From: Nocardioides acrostichi
Lineage (GTDB): Bacteria; Actinomycetota; Actinomycetes; Propionibacteriales; Nocardioidaceae
Length of the DNA stretch: 64,000 bases
Reading direction: 5' to 3'
NCBI RefSeq assembly: GCF_015319165.1
Contig: NZ_JADIVZ010000003.1
Coordinates: 290,356 to 354,355, forward strand
Shown here piece after piece: positions 46,408-55,500 of this stretch. The position numbers and the translations under genes were made by a program. Under the pieces are notes generated by a model. The model made no database searches and was not told the origin of the DNA. It worked only from the letters and a program-made list of their open reading frames with translations. The stretch's first letter is position 1, and each line of letters begins with the position of its first letter.

Positions 46408-47208
46408 ATGTCGAAGCACCGCGGAGCACCGATCCGCCCCCGCTGGGGCCGGATCGGGCTGCTCGGTGCCTCACTCGGTCTCACCTTCGCCGCTGTGCTC
46501 GGCGGCACCGGCGTGGTCCCGGTGCCCGGTGGCGGCATGGCGCTGGCCTCCAACGCTCCGCGCCCCACGGCGAGCGAGCCCTCGGCTTCGTCCTCGGCCA
46601 CCTCGGGCCGGCAGCGCGACGCCCGCCCGAGCTCGGCGTCGTCAGCGTCGTCGTCGGCGGCGTCGTCGGATCCCTCGGACGACGCGAGCGCCGACGCGGC
46701 CGAATCGTCGGGTGGTCCGGTGCTCGACGAGGCCGGCGACCAGGCCGGCGACCAGGGCCAGAGTGGTGGCGGCGATGCTGGCATCCTCGAGGCGCTGCGC
46801 AACCCGCCGGTACCGGTGGACTCCGGCACCGGTCGCCGGGCCGTCTTCGACCAGAGTCAACAACGGGTCTGGATGGTCGGCGCCGACGGCGCCGTCGAAC
46901 GCACCTACCTGGTCTCCGGCAGTGTCACGAAGAACCTCAAGCCCGGCACCTACGAGGTCTTCTCGCGCTCCGAGGACGCCGTCGGCATCGACGGCTCCAC
47001 CATGCACTGGTTCGTCCGGTTCACCCGCGGGCCCTCCGGCGCTGCGATCGGGTTCCACAGCCTGCCGTTCAAGAACGGCCATCGCATGCAGACCCTCGGC
47101 GACCTCGGAACCCCCCAGTCCCACGGCTGTATCCGGCAGCGGGGCGCCGACGCCCGCGCCATGTGGACCTTCGCGCCGCTCGGCACGAAGGTGGTCGTCG
47201 TCGCCTGA
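46408..47208 (+). CDS. L,D-transpeptidase (YkuD domain), exported
   Basis: This 266-residue protein has a basic N-terminus and hydrophobic export segment (IGLLGASLGLTFAAVLGG), a long Ser/Ala/Asp-rich linker (about residues 45-125) and a YkuD catalytic domain. The active-site signature is SHGCIRQ with Cys241, preceded by IGFHSLPF. It forms 3-3 crosslinks or attaches proteins to peptidoglycan. It lies 3 bp after the ParA gene in one operon. Confidence 0.88.
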   Translation: MSKHRGAPIRPRWGRIGLLGASLGLTFAAVLGGTGVVPVPGGGMALASNAPRPTASEPSASSSATSGRQRDARPSSASSASSSAASSDPSDDASADAAESSGGPVLDEAGDQAGDQGQSGGGDAGILEALRNPPVPVDSGTGRRAVFDQSQQRVWMVGADGAVERTYLVSGSVTKNLKPGTYEVFSRSEDAVGIDGSTMHWFVRFTRGPSGAAIGFHSLPFKNGHRMQTLGDLGTPQSHGCIRQRGADARAMWTFAPLGTKVVVVA

Positions 47209-47285
47209 GTCCGCGTCTGATTCCGTCTGATTCCGTGTGATGCCGGGTCTGATTGCGGGTCTGATCGCGGGTCTGCTTGCGGAGG
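47206..47285. repeat. Degenerate 10-12-bp tandem repeat after a stop codon
   Basis: TCTGATTCCG and GGGTCTGATNGC-type units recur six to seven times from just after the TGA at 47206-47208 up to the convergent flippase gene. Confidence 0.7.
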
Positions 47286-47288
47286 CGA

Positions 47289-48563
47289 TCAGGGGGCCGG
47301 CTCGGCCGGTGCCAGCGGCTCGGCGAGCCGCACCAGGCTGATCACGAGCAGCACGGCGAACAGCACGCTGTCGACGATTGCCACGGTGACCACCAGACTG
47401 CCGAGGTGCGCGGTGAGGCTCGCCAGCCCGACCAGAGCCACCACGGCCGCCCACACCAGCCACGTGGTGCGGCTGCCCTGCCGGGCGAGCACCGAGTACA
47501 CGAGCAGCTGGAGCATCGAGAGCACGGTGCCCAGCACCGCGAACAGCCACAGCCGAGACTCCACCGCCTGGTACTCCGCGCCGCCCACGAACACCATGGC
47601 CAGACCGCTGAGCAGCCAGGCGCCGAGGGTCGCCACGACCCCGAGGACGGCGACGAGGGTCAGGCTGCGCAACAGGGCGCGCCGCCGCTCGCCGGGCGTC
47701 GACATCGCCGGGAAGGCGAGCACGACCACGAACTGGGGGAGGAACAGCACGGCCTTGGCGAGGATGAGTCCGGCGGCGTAGAGACCGGCCTCGCGGTTGT
47801 CGAGCACGTTGCGGGCCACGACGATGTCGATGTTGGAGAGCACGAAGAACGCCAGCAGCGCCAACGACGCCGTGACGGCCTCGCGGGAGACCGGACGCAG
47901 CGCGTGCTCCTCGCTCTCGAAGGTCTCGGCTCGCTCGGCCCGCGGGCGGCGCAGCGCCCACCACCCGACGGCGGCGGGGGCGAACATCGCGACCATGACA
48001 CCGAACATCGCCGCGGTCTCGGTGGGGGAGACCAGCACGCACGCGGTGCCGATGACGACCCGCGAGACCCCCATGGCCAGGTAGACCGCGGCGAGCGGGA
48101 GCCAACGCCGCTCACCTTGGAGGATGCCGGACTGGCCGCCCATCACGCTGACGGGCACCGCGGAGATCGCGAGCATCACCGCGGGCAGGTAGCCGTCGAG
48201 CCGGAGCACGTGGGTGACGACCGGGCTGAGCACCAGCATGAGCGCGCCTAGCCCGAGCGCTGCTCGGTAGGTGACCGTGAGCACCACGCGTTCGATCTGC
48301 TCGACGTGGTCGGGGGTCGCGGCCACCCGCCGGGCGCCGGTGGCCTGGAGGCCGAGCTGGAGCACCGCGACCACCATGAGCAGCGCCATGAGTGAGGCGA
48401 TGGCGCCGTAGTCGTCGGGGCCGAGCAGGCGCGCGGAGATCATCTGGAACGCGTAGGTGGCGACGTTCATGACCGCCATGGCCACCGCGATGCCCGCACT
48501 GCCGCGCAGCAGCGCGCGAAGGCTGCGGCGCGCGGGGGCGGCGGGGCGAGACGTCGTCGTCAC
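47289..48563 (-). CDS. Polysaccharide flippase-like membrane protein (MATE/MVF fold)
   Basis: This 424-residue protein has about twelve membrane helices and the N-terminal FQMISARLLGPDDYGAIASLMAL typical of Wzx/oligosaccharide flippases and related exporters. It would move a lipid-linked glycan across the membrane. The GTG start follows a TACGCT box by 6 nt on the minus strand. The glycosyltransferase genes that follow to the right make it the likely exporter of the glycan they build. Confidence 0.83.
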   Translation of the reverse strand: MTTTSRPAAPARRSLRALLRGSAGIAVAMAVMNVATYAFQMISARLLGPDDYGAIASLMALLMVVAVLQLGLQATGARRVAATPDHVEQIERVVLTVTYRAALGLGALMLVLSPVVTHVLRLDGYLPAVMLAISAVPVSVMGGQSGILQGERRWLPLAAVYLAMGVSRVVIGTACVLVSPTETAAMFGVMVAMFAPAAVGWWALRRPRAERAETFESEEHALRPVSREAVTASLALLAFFVLSNIDIVVARNVLDNREAGLYAAGLILAKAVLFLPQFVVVLAFPAMSTPGERRRALLRSLTLVAVLGVVATLGAWLLSGLAMVFVGGAEYQAVESRLWLFAVLGTVLSMLQLLVYSVLARQGSRTTWLVWAAVVALVGLASLTAHLGSLVVTVAIVDSVLFAVLLVISLVRLAEPLAPAEPAP

Positions 48564-48641
48564 AGCGCGAGCGTAGACGAGACCTCCACCCGGCCAGGGA
48601 ACGCGCGCATCACCTCACCCGGGTGTGCTTGGCTTCGCTGC

Positions 48642-50357
48642 ATGCGCGTGGCCGGCGAGACGAGAGGGCTCACGGCGGTGCTCGCCGCGCACGCACCGTG
48701 GCTGCTCGCGATCGCGTGGTCCGTGCTGCTGCTCGGTCCGGCCCTCGCGCCGGGTTTCGTGCTGAGCTACGACATGGTCTGGGTGCCCGACCTGGCCGTG
48801 CGTCCCGACGTGTGGGGGCTCGGCACCAGTCTGCCGCGCGCCGTGCCGTCCGACGCCGTGGTGGCCCTGCTCGACGACGTCGTGCCGGGCATGTGGCTCC
48901 AGAAGCTGGTGCTCCTCGGCTCGCTCGCGGCCGGTGGAATCGGCGCCGCCGGGCTGGTCGGCGACCGCGCCCTCGTGGCCAGGCTCGCCGCCGTGACGCT
49001 GTGGATCTGGAACCCGCTGGTGGTCGAGCGTCTGGTGCTGGGCCAGTGGCCGGTGCTGGTGGGGTACGGGGTGCTGCCCTGGGTACTGCTGGCCGGACGC
49101 CGGTGGCGCGCGTCCGGCCGGCTGCCGGTGCGGCTGGGCTGGCTGGTGCCGCTGGGCAGCCTCAGCGTCTCGACCGGTCTCGTCACGTGCCTGGCACTGC
49201 TCGCGGTGACCGGACGACGCCGGGCCTTGCCCGCTGCGGGTCTCCTGCTCGCCGGGCAGGCGCCCTGGCTGGTGGCCGGTCTGCTGCACGCCGGCGACGC
49301 CACCAGCGCAGCCTCCGGGGCCCAGGTGTTCGCGCTGCGAGGGGAGGGGCTGCTGCCGGCCCCACTGGCCGCCCTCGGGCTCGGCGGCGTGTGGAACGCC
49401 GAGGTGGTGCCCGCCTCGCGCGAGGGCCTCGTCGCGGCGGTGTCGCTGTGCGTGCTGGCCGGGCTGTGCGCGGTCGGGGTGCGCTCCGCGCTCGCGCGCG
49501 TGCCGCGCCACGACCACTGGGCACTGTTCGCGTGCTGGGCCGTCGGGTTCGGCCTCGCGGTCGCGGGCTGGGCGCTGCCCGGTGCGGTCGGCTGGCTCGC
49601 CGCGCACGTGCCCGGCGGGGGCACGCTGCGCGACGGGTCGCGGCTGCTCGTGCTCTGTGCGCCCCTGCTGGTCGTGCTCGTCGCCCACGGCACCGATGTC
49701 GCGGTGACGCGCTTGCGCGCGACCGCAGCGGGTGCGGCGGTCGTCTCGCTGGGGGTCGCCGCCGTCCTCTGGCCGGTCGCGGTCATGCCGGACGCCGCCC
49801 TCGGCGCCTCGGGCCGGCTCACCGCGGTCGAGTACCCGAGCGCCTACGCCGACCTGCGCCGGGTCGTGCGCGACGACGCGCCGCCGGGCGACGTGCTGGT
49901 GTTGCCGCTGACCAGCTATCGCCAGCCGGAGTGGAACGACGACCACAAGGTGCTCGACCCGACTCCGCGCGTGGTGACTCGCGACGCCGTGGGCTCCGAC
50001 GCGCTGGTCGTCTCCGGGGTGAGGTTGCCGGGTGAGGATCCCCGGGTGCTCGACGCCGCAGCCGCCCTGACGCTCTCGACGCCGGGGGAGCGGTCCGCCG
50101 CGCTCGTGCGGCTCGGGTTCGGCGTCGTGGTCGTGGACGACGACCGGCCCGCGGCACCGTCGGTCGCGGGCACGCCGTTGCTCGATGCCGACGGGCTGAG
50201 GGCGGTGGCCCTCGACGGCGCCGAGCCGGCGTCCGCGCCCTGGTGGTGGACCGCGTTGCTCGCCGTCGCCTGGGCCGCCTACGCGGCGCTGCCGTCGGGC
50301 GCGATCGTGCTCGGCGTGCTGCGGTCCAGACGGTCCGAGGCCGACACCGGATCGTGA
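48642..50357 (+). CDS. GT-C-like multi-spanning membrane protein
   Basis: This 571-residue protein has about ten membrane helices. After the first helix it has GFVLSYDMVWVPDLAV, where an acidic residue in the first outer loop is in the place of the GT-C catalytic site. It ends in a C-terminal extracytoplasmic region (about 390-540) and a last helix. No defined family was recognised. Its context, next to DUF2613 and close to the AftD-like gene, resembles Rv0226c-like membrane glycosyltransferases. It diverges from the flippase, 78 bp away. Confidence 0.65.
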   Translation: MRVAGETRGLTAVLAAHAPWLLAIAWSVLLLGPALAPGFVLSYDMVWVPDLAVRPDVWGLGTSLPRAVPSDAVVALLDDVVPGMWLQKLVLLGSLAAGGIGAAGLVGDRALVARLAAVTLWIWNPLVVERLVLGQWPVLVGYGVLPWVLLAGRRWRASGRLPVRLGWLVPLGSLSVSTGLVTCLALLAVTGRRRALPAAGLLLAGQAPWLVAGLLHAGDATSAASGAQVFALRGEGLLPAPLAALGLGGVWNAEVVPASREGLVAAVSLCVLAGLCAVGVRSALARVPRHDHWALFACWAVGFGLAVAGWALPGAVGWLAAHVPGGGTLRDGSRLLVLCAPLLVVLVAHGTDVAVTRLRATAAGAAVVSLGVAAVLWPVAVMPDAALGASGRLTAVEYPSAYADLRRVVRDDAPPGDVLVLPLTSYRQPEWNDDHKVLDPTPRVVTRDAVGSDALVVSGVRLPGEDPRVLDAAAALTLSTPGERSAALVRLGFGVVVVDDDRPAAPSVAGTPLLDADGLRAVALDGAEPASAPWWWTALLAVAWAAYAALPSGAIVLGVLRSRRSEADTGS

Positions 50358-50392
50358 TGCTCGTGCATTCGTGATGTGAAGCAGGTCACTGC

Positions 50393-50398
50393 TAGGCT
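50393..50398 (+). promoter_or_regulatory. Possible -10 box TAGGCT for the DUF2613 gene
   Basis: TAGGCT precedes a short leader with a GAGGGAGG ribosome binding site (50411-50418) before GTG 50426. Unlike most boxes here it is not at leaderless spacing. Confidence 0.4.
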
Positions 50399-50425
50399 CT
50401 CCTCACCTTTGAGGGAGGGTGACAA

Positions 50426-50581
50426 GTGGGATCAATTCTGGCCACCGTGGGGGCAATGATCGCGGGCGGCGCTGTCGCGACCGTGACGGTCGTGGGGCTC
50501 GTCTCGTCGCAGACGTCGACCGATGGTCCGTCGCCGGCGAACGTCAACGCGCCGGTCGTGCAGTACGGCAGCAACGGCTGA
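50426..50581 (+). CDS. DUF2613 small membrane protein
   Basis: This is a 51-residue protein: GTG-initiated MGSILATVGAMIAGG, a single membrane helix to about residue 28, then a short outer tail ending VVQYGSNG. This is the DUF2613 family of tiny secreted or membrane proteins; Rv0236A, beside aftD in M. tuberculosis, is the best-known relative. A GAGGGAGG site precedes it. Its last 38 bp overlap the convergent GT4 gene. The function is unknown, but its constant company of the AftD-like gene suggests a partner or regulator. Confidence 0.85.
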   Translation: MGSILATVGAMIAGGAVATVTVVGLVSSQTSTDGPSPANVNAPVVQYGSNG

Positions 50582-51707
50582 CCACCTGCGCGAACGACTC
50601 CTGGGCTTCTCCCCAGGTGAACCGGTGACTCATCTCGAGTGAGCCGGCCGACAGCCGTGCCCGCAGGTCGACGTCCTCGACCAGCGAGCGCACTGCCGCC
50701 GTCAGCGCGTGCTGGTCGTCGACGAGCAGGCCCGAGTGGTCGTGCTCGATCGACTCCTGGGTGCCTCCGGCGGCCGCATAGGCGACCGTCGGGGTGCCGT
50801 GCATGCCGGCCTCGCCGATGACCAGTCCCCAGCCCTCCTTGAGCGAGGGCAGCACCTGTACCCAGGCCCGCTCGTACACCTCGTGCTTGCGCTCCTCGTC
50901 GACATGACCCTCGAACACGACCGTCTCGCCCGCGGCACGGCTCTGCGCGTACGCGCGCAACTCGGCCTCCCACCAGCCGCCACCGACCACGTGCAGGCGC
51001 AGGTCGGGCCAGGTCTCGCGCAGTTCGAGGGCGGTGTCGACGGCGTGCTCGACCTGCTTGTGCGGCACCAGGCGCCCCACGACGGCGAGCACCGGGTGCG
51101 TCGCCTTGCCGGGGTCGACCGCGAGATAGGGGTCGGTGCCGTTGTGCACCACGTCGACCCGCGCGGGGTCGACGCCGAGCGTCGCCAACTCGTCGCGGGT
51201 GGCCTGCGAGACCGCCACGTAGCGATCGCGTCGGTAGAGCCACGGCGCGAGCCGTCGCTCGATCCACCAGCCCACCGTGCCGGTGGGCCCGGGGTACACC
51301 ACGGGCCACTGCTCCTCGTGCACGTGATGCACCAGCACGAGGACCGGTGCTCGTGTCACGAGCCGGGTGAAGAAGGGGAGGCCGTTTTGCACGTCGACGA
51401 CGAGGTCGGGCGGCCCGTGCGGACCGTCCAGGTCGCCGCGCCGCAGGGCACGCATGCCCTGGGGGTAGACCGACATCTTGGTGCCGCGACGTACGAAACG
51501 GATGCCGTCGCGCTCCTCGAGCAGCGGCGCGGCCGCGTGCGCCGCGCTGAAGATCGTCACGGTCGCACCGCGCGCCACCAGACCGGTGGCCATCTTCTCC
51601 AGGTACCGCTCCGCGCCGCCGCCCTCGGGGTTGGCGGTGTCTCGCCAACTCAAGAAGGCCACGTGGCGACCGTCCAGGCGCGTCGATGTGGCGCGGGTCA
51701 CCTCCAT
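50544..51707 (-). CDS. GT4 family glycosyltransferase
   Basis: This 387-residue GT-B fold enzyme has an N-terminal acceptor domain (FLSWRDTANPEGGGAERYLEKMATGL) and a C-terminal donor domain with VVGRLVPHKQVEHAV and EGWGLVIGEAGMHGTPTVAY, the E-x7-E region of retaining GT4 enzymes. It is cytoplasmic and transfers a sugar from an activated donor to a lipid-linked acceptor. It corresponds in context to Rv0225. A TAGGGT box lies 7 nt before its ATG, back to back with the box of the divergent methyltransferase. Confidence 0.88.
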   Translation of the reverse strand: MEVTRATSTRLDGRHVAFLSWRDTANPEGGGAERYLEKMATGLVARGATVTIFSAAHAAAPLLEERDGIRFVRRGTKMSVYPQGMRALRRGDLDGPHGPPDLVVDVQNGLPFFTRLVTRAPVLVLVHHVHEEQWPVVYPGPTGTVGWWIERRLAPWLYRRDRYVAVSQATRDELATLGVDPARVDVVHNGTDPYLAVDPGKATHPVLAVVGRLVPHKQVEHAVDTALELRETWPDLRLHVVGGGWWEAELRAYAQSRAAGETVVFEGHVDEERKHEVYERAWVQVLPSLKEGWGLVIGEAGMHGTPTVAYAAAGGTQESIEHDHSGLLVDDQHALTAAVRSLVEDVDLRARLSAGSLEMSHRFTWGEAQESFAQVVSRCCRTARPAR

Positions 51708-51714
51708 GCGCCGG

Positions 51715-51739
51715 ACCCTACCGGTCGGTCATCTAGGGT
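51715..51739. promoter_or_regulatory. Back-to-back TAGGGT -10 boxes of GT4 and methyltransferase genes
   Basis: Minus-strand TAGGGT (51720-51715) lies 7 nt before ATG 51707. Plus-strand TAGGGT (51734-51739) lies 8 nt before GTG 51748. The two start codons are 40 bp apart. Confidence 0.5.
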
Positions 51740-51747
51740 GTGGCCCC

Positions 51748-52500
51748 GTGACCCCACGCGCTGACGAGCCCTTCCGGCCGACGCTGCGCCGGTCGGTGCG
51801 GCTGCTGCGTGAGTTCCGCTACGAGCAGCCCGACCCGGCCCGCTTCTACACCGCGCTGGCCCAGGACTCCGCGGCCCAGCTGGGGCACTACACCGACCTG
51901 GCGGGCCGGGTGCTGCTCGATGTCGGGGGTGGTCCCGGCTACTTCCGCGATGCGTTCACGGCCGCTGGCGCGACGTACCTGGCCCTGGACGCCGACGCCG
52001 GCGAGCTCGCGGGCATGGGCGAGATCGCCGTCGGCACCATGATCGGTAGCGGCATGCGGCTGCCGGTGCGCACCGGCGCCGTCGACGTCTGCTACTCCTC
52101 GAACGTGCTCGAGCACGTACCCGAGCCGTGGCAGATGGCGGCCGAGATGGTGCGGGTCACCAAGCCGGGCGGGCTGGTCTTCCTCAGCTGGACCACCTGG
52201 TACGGCCCCTGGGGCGGTCACGAGACCGCGCCCTGGCATTACCTGGGTGGCTACTGGGCCCGGCAGCGCTACGCGCGCACCCACGGGCACCAGCCCAAGA
52301 ACAAGTACGGCGAGTCGCTGTTCGGCGTCACCGTGCGCGAGGGGCTGGACTGGGCGCGGGCGGTCGGGCGCACCGGTGAGGTCGATGTCGTCGAGGTGAC
52401 CCCGCGCTACAACCCGTCGTGGAGTCGCTGGCTGCTGCGGGTGCCCGGCCTGCGCGAGCTGGTCACGTGGAATCTCGTGCTGGTGCTGCGCAAGAGATGA
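51748..52500 (+). CDS. Class I SAM-dependent methyltransferase
   Basis: This 250-residue enzyme has motif I LLDVGGGPGYFRD, an acidic residue ending strand 2 (LALDAD) and the SSNVLEHVPEPW segment after strand 4. GTG 51748 follows a TAGGGT box by 8 nt. It shares an ATGA overlap with the AftD-like gene, which suggests that it modifies the same glycan or carrier. Its place matches Rv0224c, from memory of the mycobacterial order. Confidence 0.87.
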   Translation: MTPRADEPFRPTLRRSVRLLREFRYEQPDPARFYTALAQDSAAQLGHYTDLAGRVLLDVGGGPGYFRDAFTAAGATYLALDADAGELAGMGEIAVGTMIGSGMRLPVRTGAVDVCYSSNVLEHVPEPWQMAAEMVRVTKPGGLVFLSWTTWYGPWGGHETAPWHYLGGYWARQRYARTHGHQPKNKYGESLFGVTVREGLDWARAVGRTGEVDVVEVTPRYNPSWSRWLLRVPGLRELVTWNLVLVLRKR

Positions 52501-55500
52501 CCAGCGCGTTCCGGCTCCGCCTGCTGGCCGGCGCGGTGCTGATGGTGGGCCTGGCCTTCGTGCAGGATCCGGGCCTGCTGGCGGCCGACACGAAGTTCGA
52601 CCTCGTGGCCGACCCGGCCGGCTTCCTCGCCCGGGCGGTGCACCTCTGGGACGGTGAGGGCGCGTTCGGGCAGCTCCAGAACCAGGCCTACGGCTACCTC
52701 TTCCCGATGGGGCCGTTCTTCGCCGGCGGCATCGCGCTCGGCATCCCGGGCTGGGTGGTGCAGCGGCTGTGGTGGGGGCTGGTGCTCGGGCTCGCCTTCG
52801 CGGGGGCCGCGGCTCTGGCCCGAGCGCTGGGCGTGCGCAGCGACCTGGCCTGCCTGGTCGCTGGGGCGGCGTACGCGCTCTGCCCCCGCATGCTCAGCAC
52901 GCTGGGCCCGATCTCGAGCGAGTCCTGGCCGGTCGCCCTGGCGCCCTGGGTGTTGCTGCCGCTGGTCATCGGGGCCACGCGCGGCTCGCCCCGGCGCGCA
53001 GGCGTGCTCGCCGGTCTCGCGGTGGCCTGCGTGGGCGGCGTCAACGCGGCCGCCTCGTTCGCGGTGATCCCGCTGGGGGCGGTCTGGCTGCTGACCCGCA
53101 CGCGCGGCAGGCGGCGCCGGTCGATGATGCTGTGGTGGCCGCTCACCACGCTGCTGGGCACGCTGTGGTGGCTGGTGCCGCTCGCGGTGATGGGCCGCTA
53201 CAGCCCGCCGTTCCTGGACTGGATCGAGTCCGCCTCGGTCACCACCTTCCCGACCACGGTGTTCGACGTGCTGCGAGGTACCTCCGACTGGGTGCCGTTC
53301 GTCGACGCCGGGTCGCGCGCCGGTCGCGACCTGGTCGACACCCCGTTCCTCGCGCTCGAGGCGGGGGTCGTGCTGCTGCTCGGGCTGGCCGGCCTCACGC
53401 TGCGCACCACGCCGCACCGCTCGTTCCTCACCCGATCGCTGCTGCTGGGGGTGCTGCTGGTCTCGCTCGGGCACACCGGGGCCGTGCAGGGCTTCGGCGC
53501 CGAGCACGTGCAGCACCTGCTCGACGGACCGCTCGCGCCGATCCGCAACGTGCACAAGTTCGACCCGGTGCTGCGCATCCCCCTGGTGGTCGGGCTGGCC
53601 CACGCCCTCGACGCGCTGCTGACCATGTCTGCCCGTGCGCGGCGTGGCGACGCACCCTGGCTCGCCTCGGTGCGTCGGGTCTCGCTGGTCGGCGTCGCGC
53701 TCCTCGCCGTCGGCGCGGGAGCGCTCCCGGCGCTGACCTCACGCATCACCCCGGCCGCTCCGGTGCTCGCGGTGCCCGACTACTGGGCGCAGACGGCGAC
53801 CTGGCTGGCCGACCACGGCTCCGAGGGGCAGGGCCAGGACGACGCCACGGCGCTGCTGGTGCCCGGGTCGCCGTTCGCTCGCTACACGTGGGGTTCGCCC
53901 GACGACGAGCCGATGCAGTGGCTGGCCGACTCGCGGTGGGCGGTGCGCAACGTGGTGCCCCTGGTGCCGGCCGGCAACATCCGTGCCCTCGACGGCATCG
54001 AGCAGCGGCTCACGCAGGGCCGGGGCTCGGTCGGCCTCGCCGATGCACTGGCCCGCGCCGGCGTCCACTACCTGGTGCAGCGCAACGACCTGGCGCGCGA
54101 CGACGCCGAGCACAGCACGGCCGAGCCGCTGCTCGTGCAGCAGGCGCTCGAGCAGTCGCCGGGCATCACAGCGGTGGCGGCGTTCGGGCCCCAGGTCGGC
54201 GGTGCCGCGCACTTCGCGCAGGACGGCACCCGCGCCGTCGTCAACGGCGGTTGGCAGGCGACCACGCCCTCGGTGGTGATCTGGGAGGTGGCCGGTGCCG
54301 AGCGCACGGTGGCCGCGAGCCGGATCCCACTCGTGGCGGCAGGCCCCGAGGATCTCGCCGACCTGCTCGACCTCGGGGTGCTCGACGACCGCCCCACGCT
54401 GCTGGCGGCCGATGCGCCGGACGGCGCTGCGGCCCGGGATCTCGCCGACGGCCCGCGGGTGCTGACCGACGGTCTGCGGATGCGCGAGCACAGCTTCGCG
54501 CGGGTCACCGACGCCGACTCGCCGGTGCACACGCCCGGCGACGTGCCCCGCACGGGCAACCCGACCCCCGACTACGAGCTCGACGGCCCAGACGCCGCCG
54601 ACCGGTGGTCGACGCGCGCGACGCTCATCGGTGCCGCCGCGGTGTCGGCGTCGTCGTCGGCCTCCGACGCCGACACCTTCACCGGCACCCGCCGGGGCTC
54701 GCTGCCGGCCGCAGCGCTCGACGGCGACCCGGACTCGGCCTGGCGGACGGCGCCCCTCGCCGCCGGGACGGCCTGGTGGCGACTCGACCTCAGTGCCCCC
54801 CAGGTGGTGCGCGAGGTCACCCTCGTCGGCGGCCCCGATGCCGTGGCCAACCAGACGCTGCGGGTGCGCACCGCCACCGGTGTCTCCGACGAGGTGCGGC
54901 TCGGGCCGGGGGAGCGGCGCACCGTCACGGTGATCGGCGACGACGCCGGCACCACGCCGTGGGTGCGGGTCGAGAGCCCGGACGCCGGCCGGCCGGCGTC
55001 GCTGGCAGAGGTGGAGATCCCCGGGGTGAGCGTGCGGCGCGCCTTCGTGCTGCCGCAGCTGCCGAGCGCCTGGGGCGCCCCCGACCTCGTCGTGCTGCGA
55101 GCCGACCGTGACGCGCGACACGGCTGCGTGCGGGTGGCCGACCCGTTCGCCGCGGCGGGTGACGAAGCCGACGTGCGGTGCGACCCCCAGCAGGTGGTCG
55201 ACGACGAGGAGGCGACCGGACTCGACCGGATCGTGCGGTTGCACGAGCCGGTCACGTTCGACGACCTCGCTCTGCGCGGACGACCGCGTGCCGGTGCCGA
55301 TCTCGACCGACTCGCGCTGCGCGGTGGCCTGGTCTCGGTGGCCGCGAGCAGCACGGGGCTGCCCGACCCCCGTGCGGGAGCGCTCGCCGCCGTCGACGGC
55401 GACCCCGGAACGGCCTGGATCGCCGCGACCGACGACCTGGCGCCCACGTTCACCCTCAGCTGGCTGCGGGAACGGACGCTGAACCGTCTGCGCGTGACTC

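Noticed and set aside
52769..55111. 780-codon plus-strand frame within the AftD-like gene
   Set aside because: Different-frame shadow, rich in Arg/Ala/Gly/Pro with no membrane helices. The overlapping frame has the full DUF3367 architecture.
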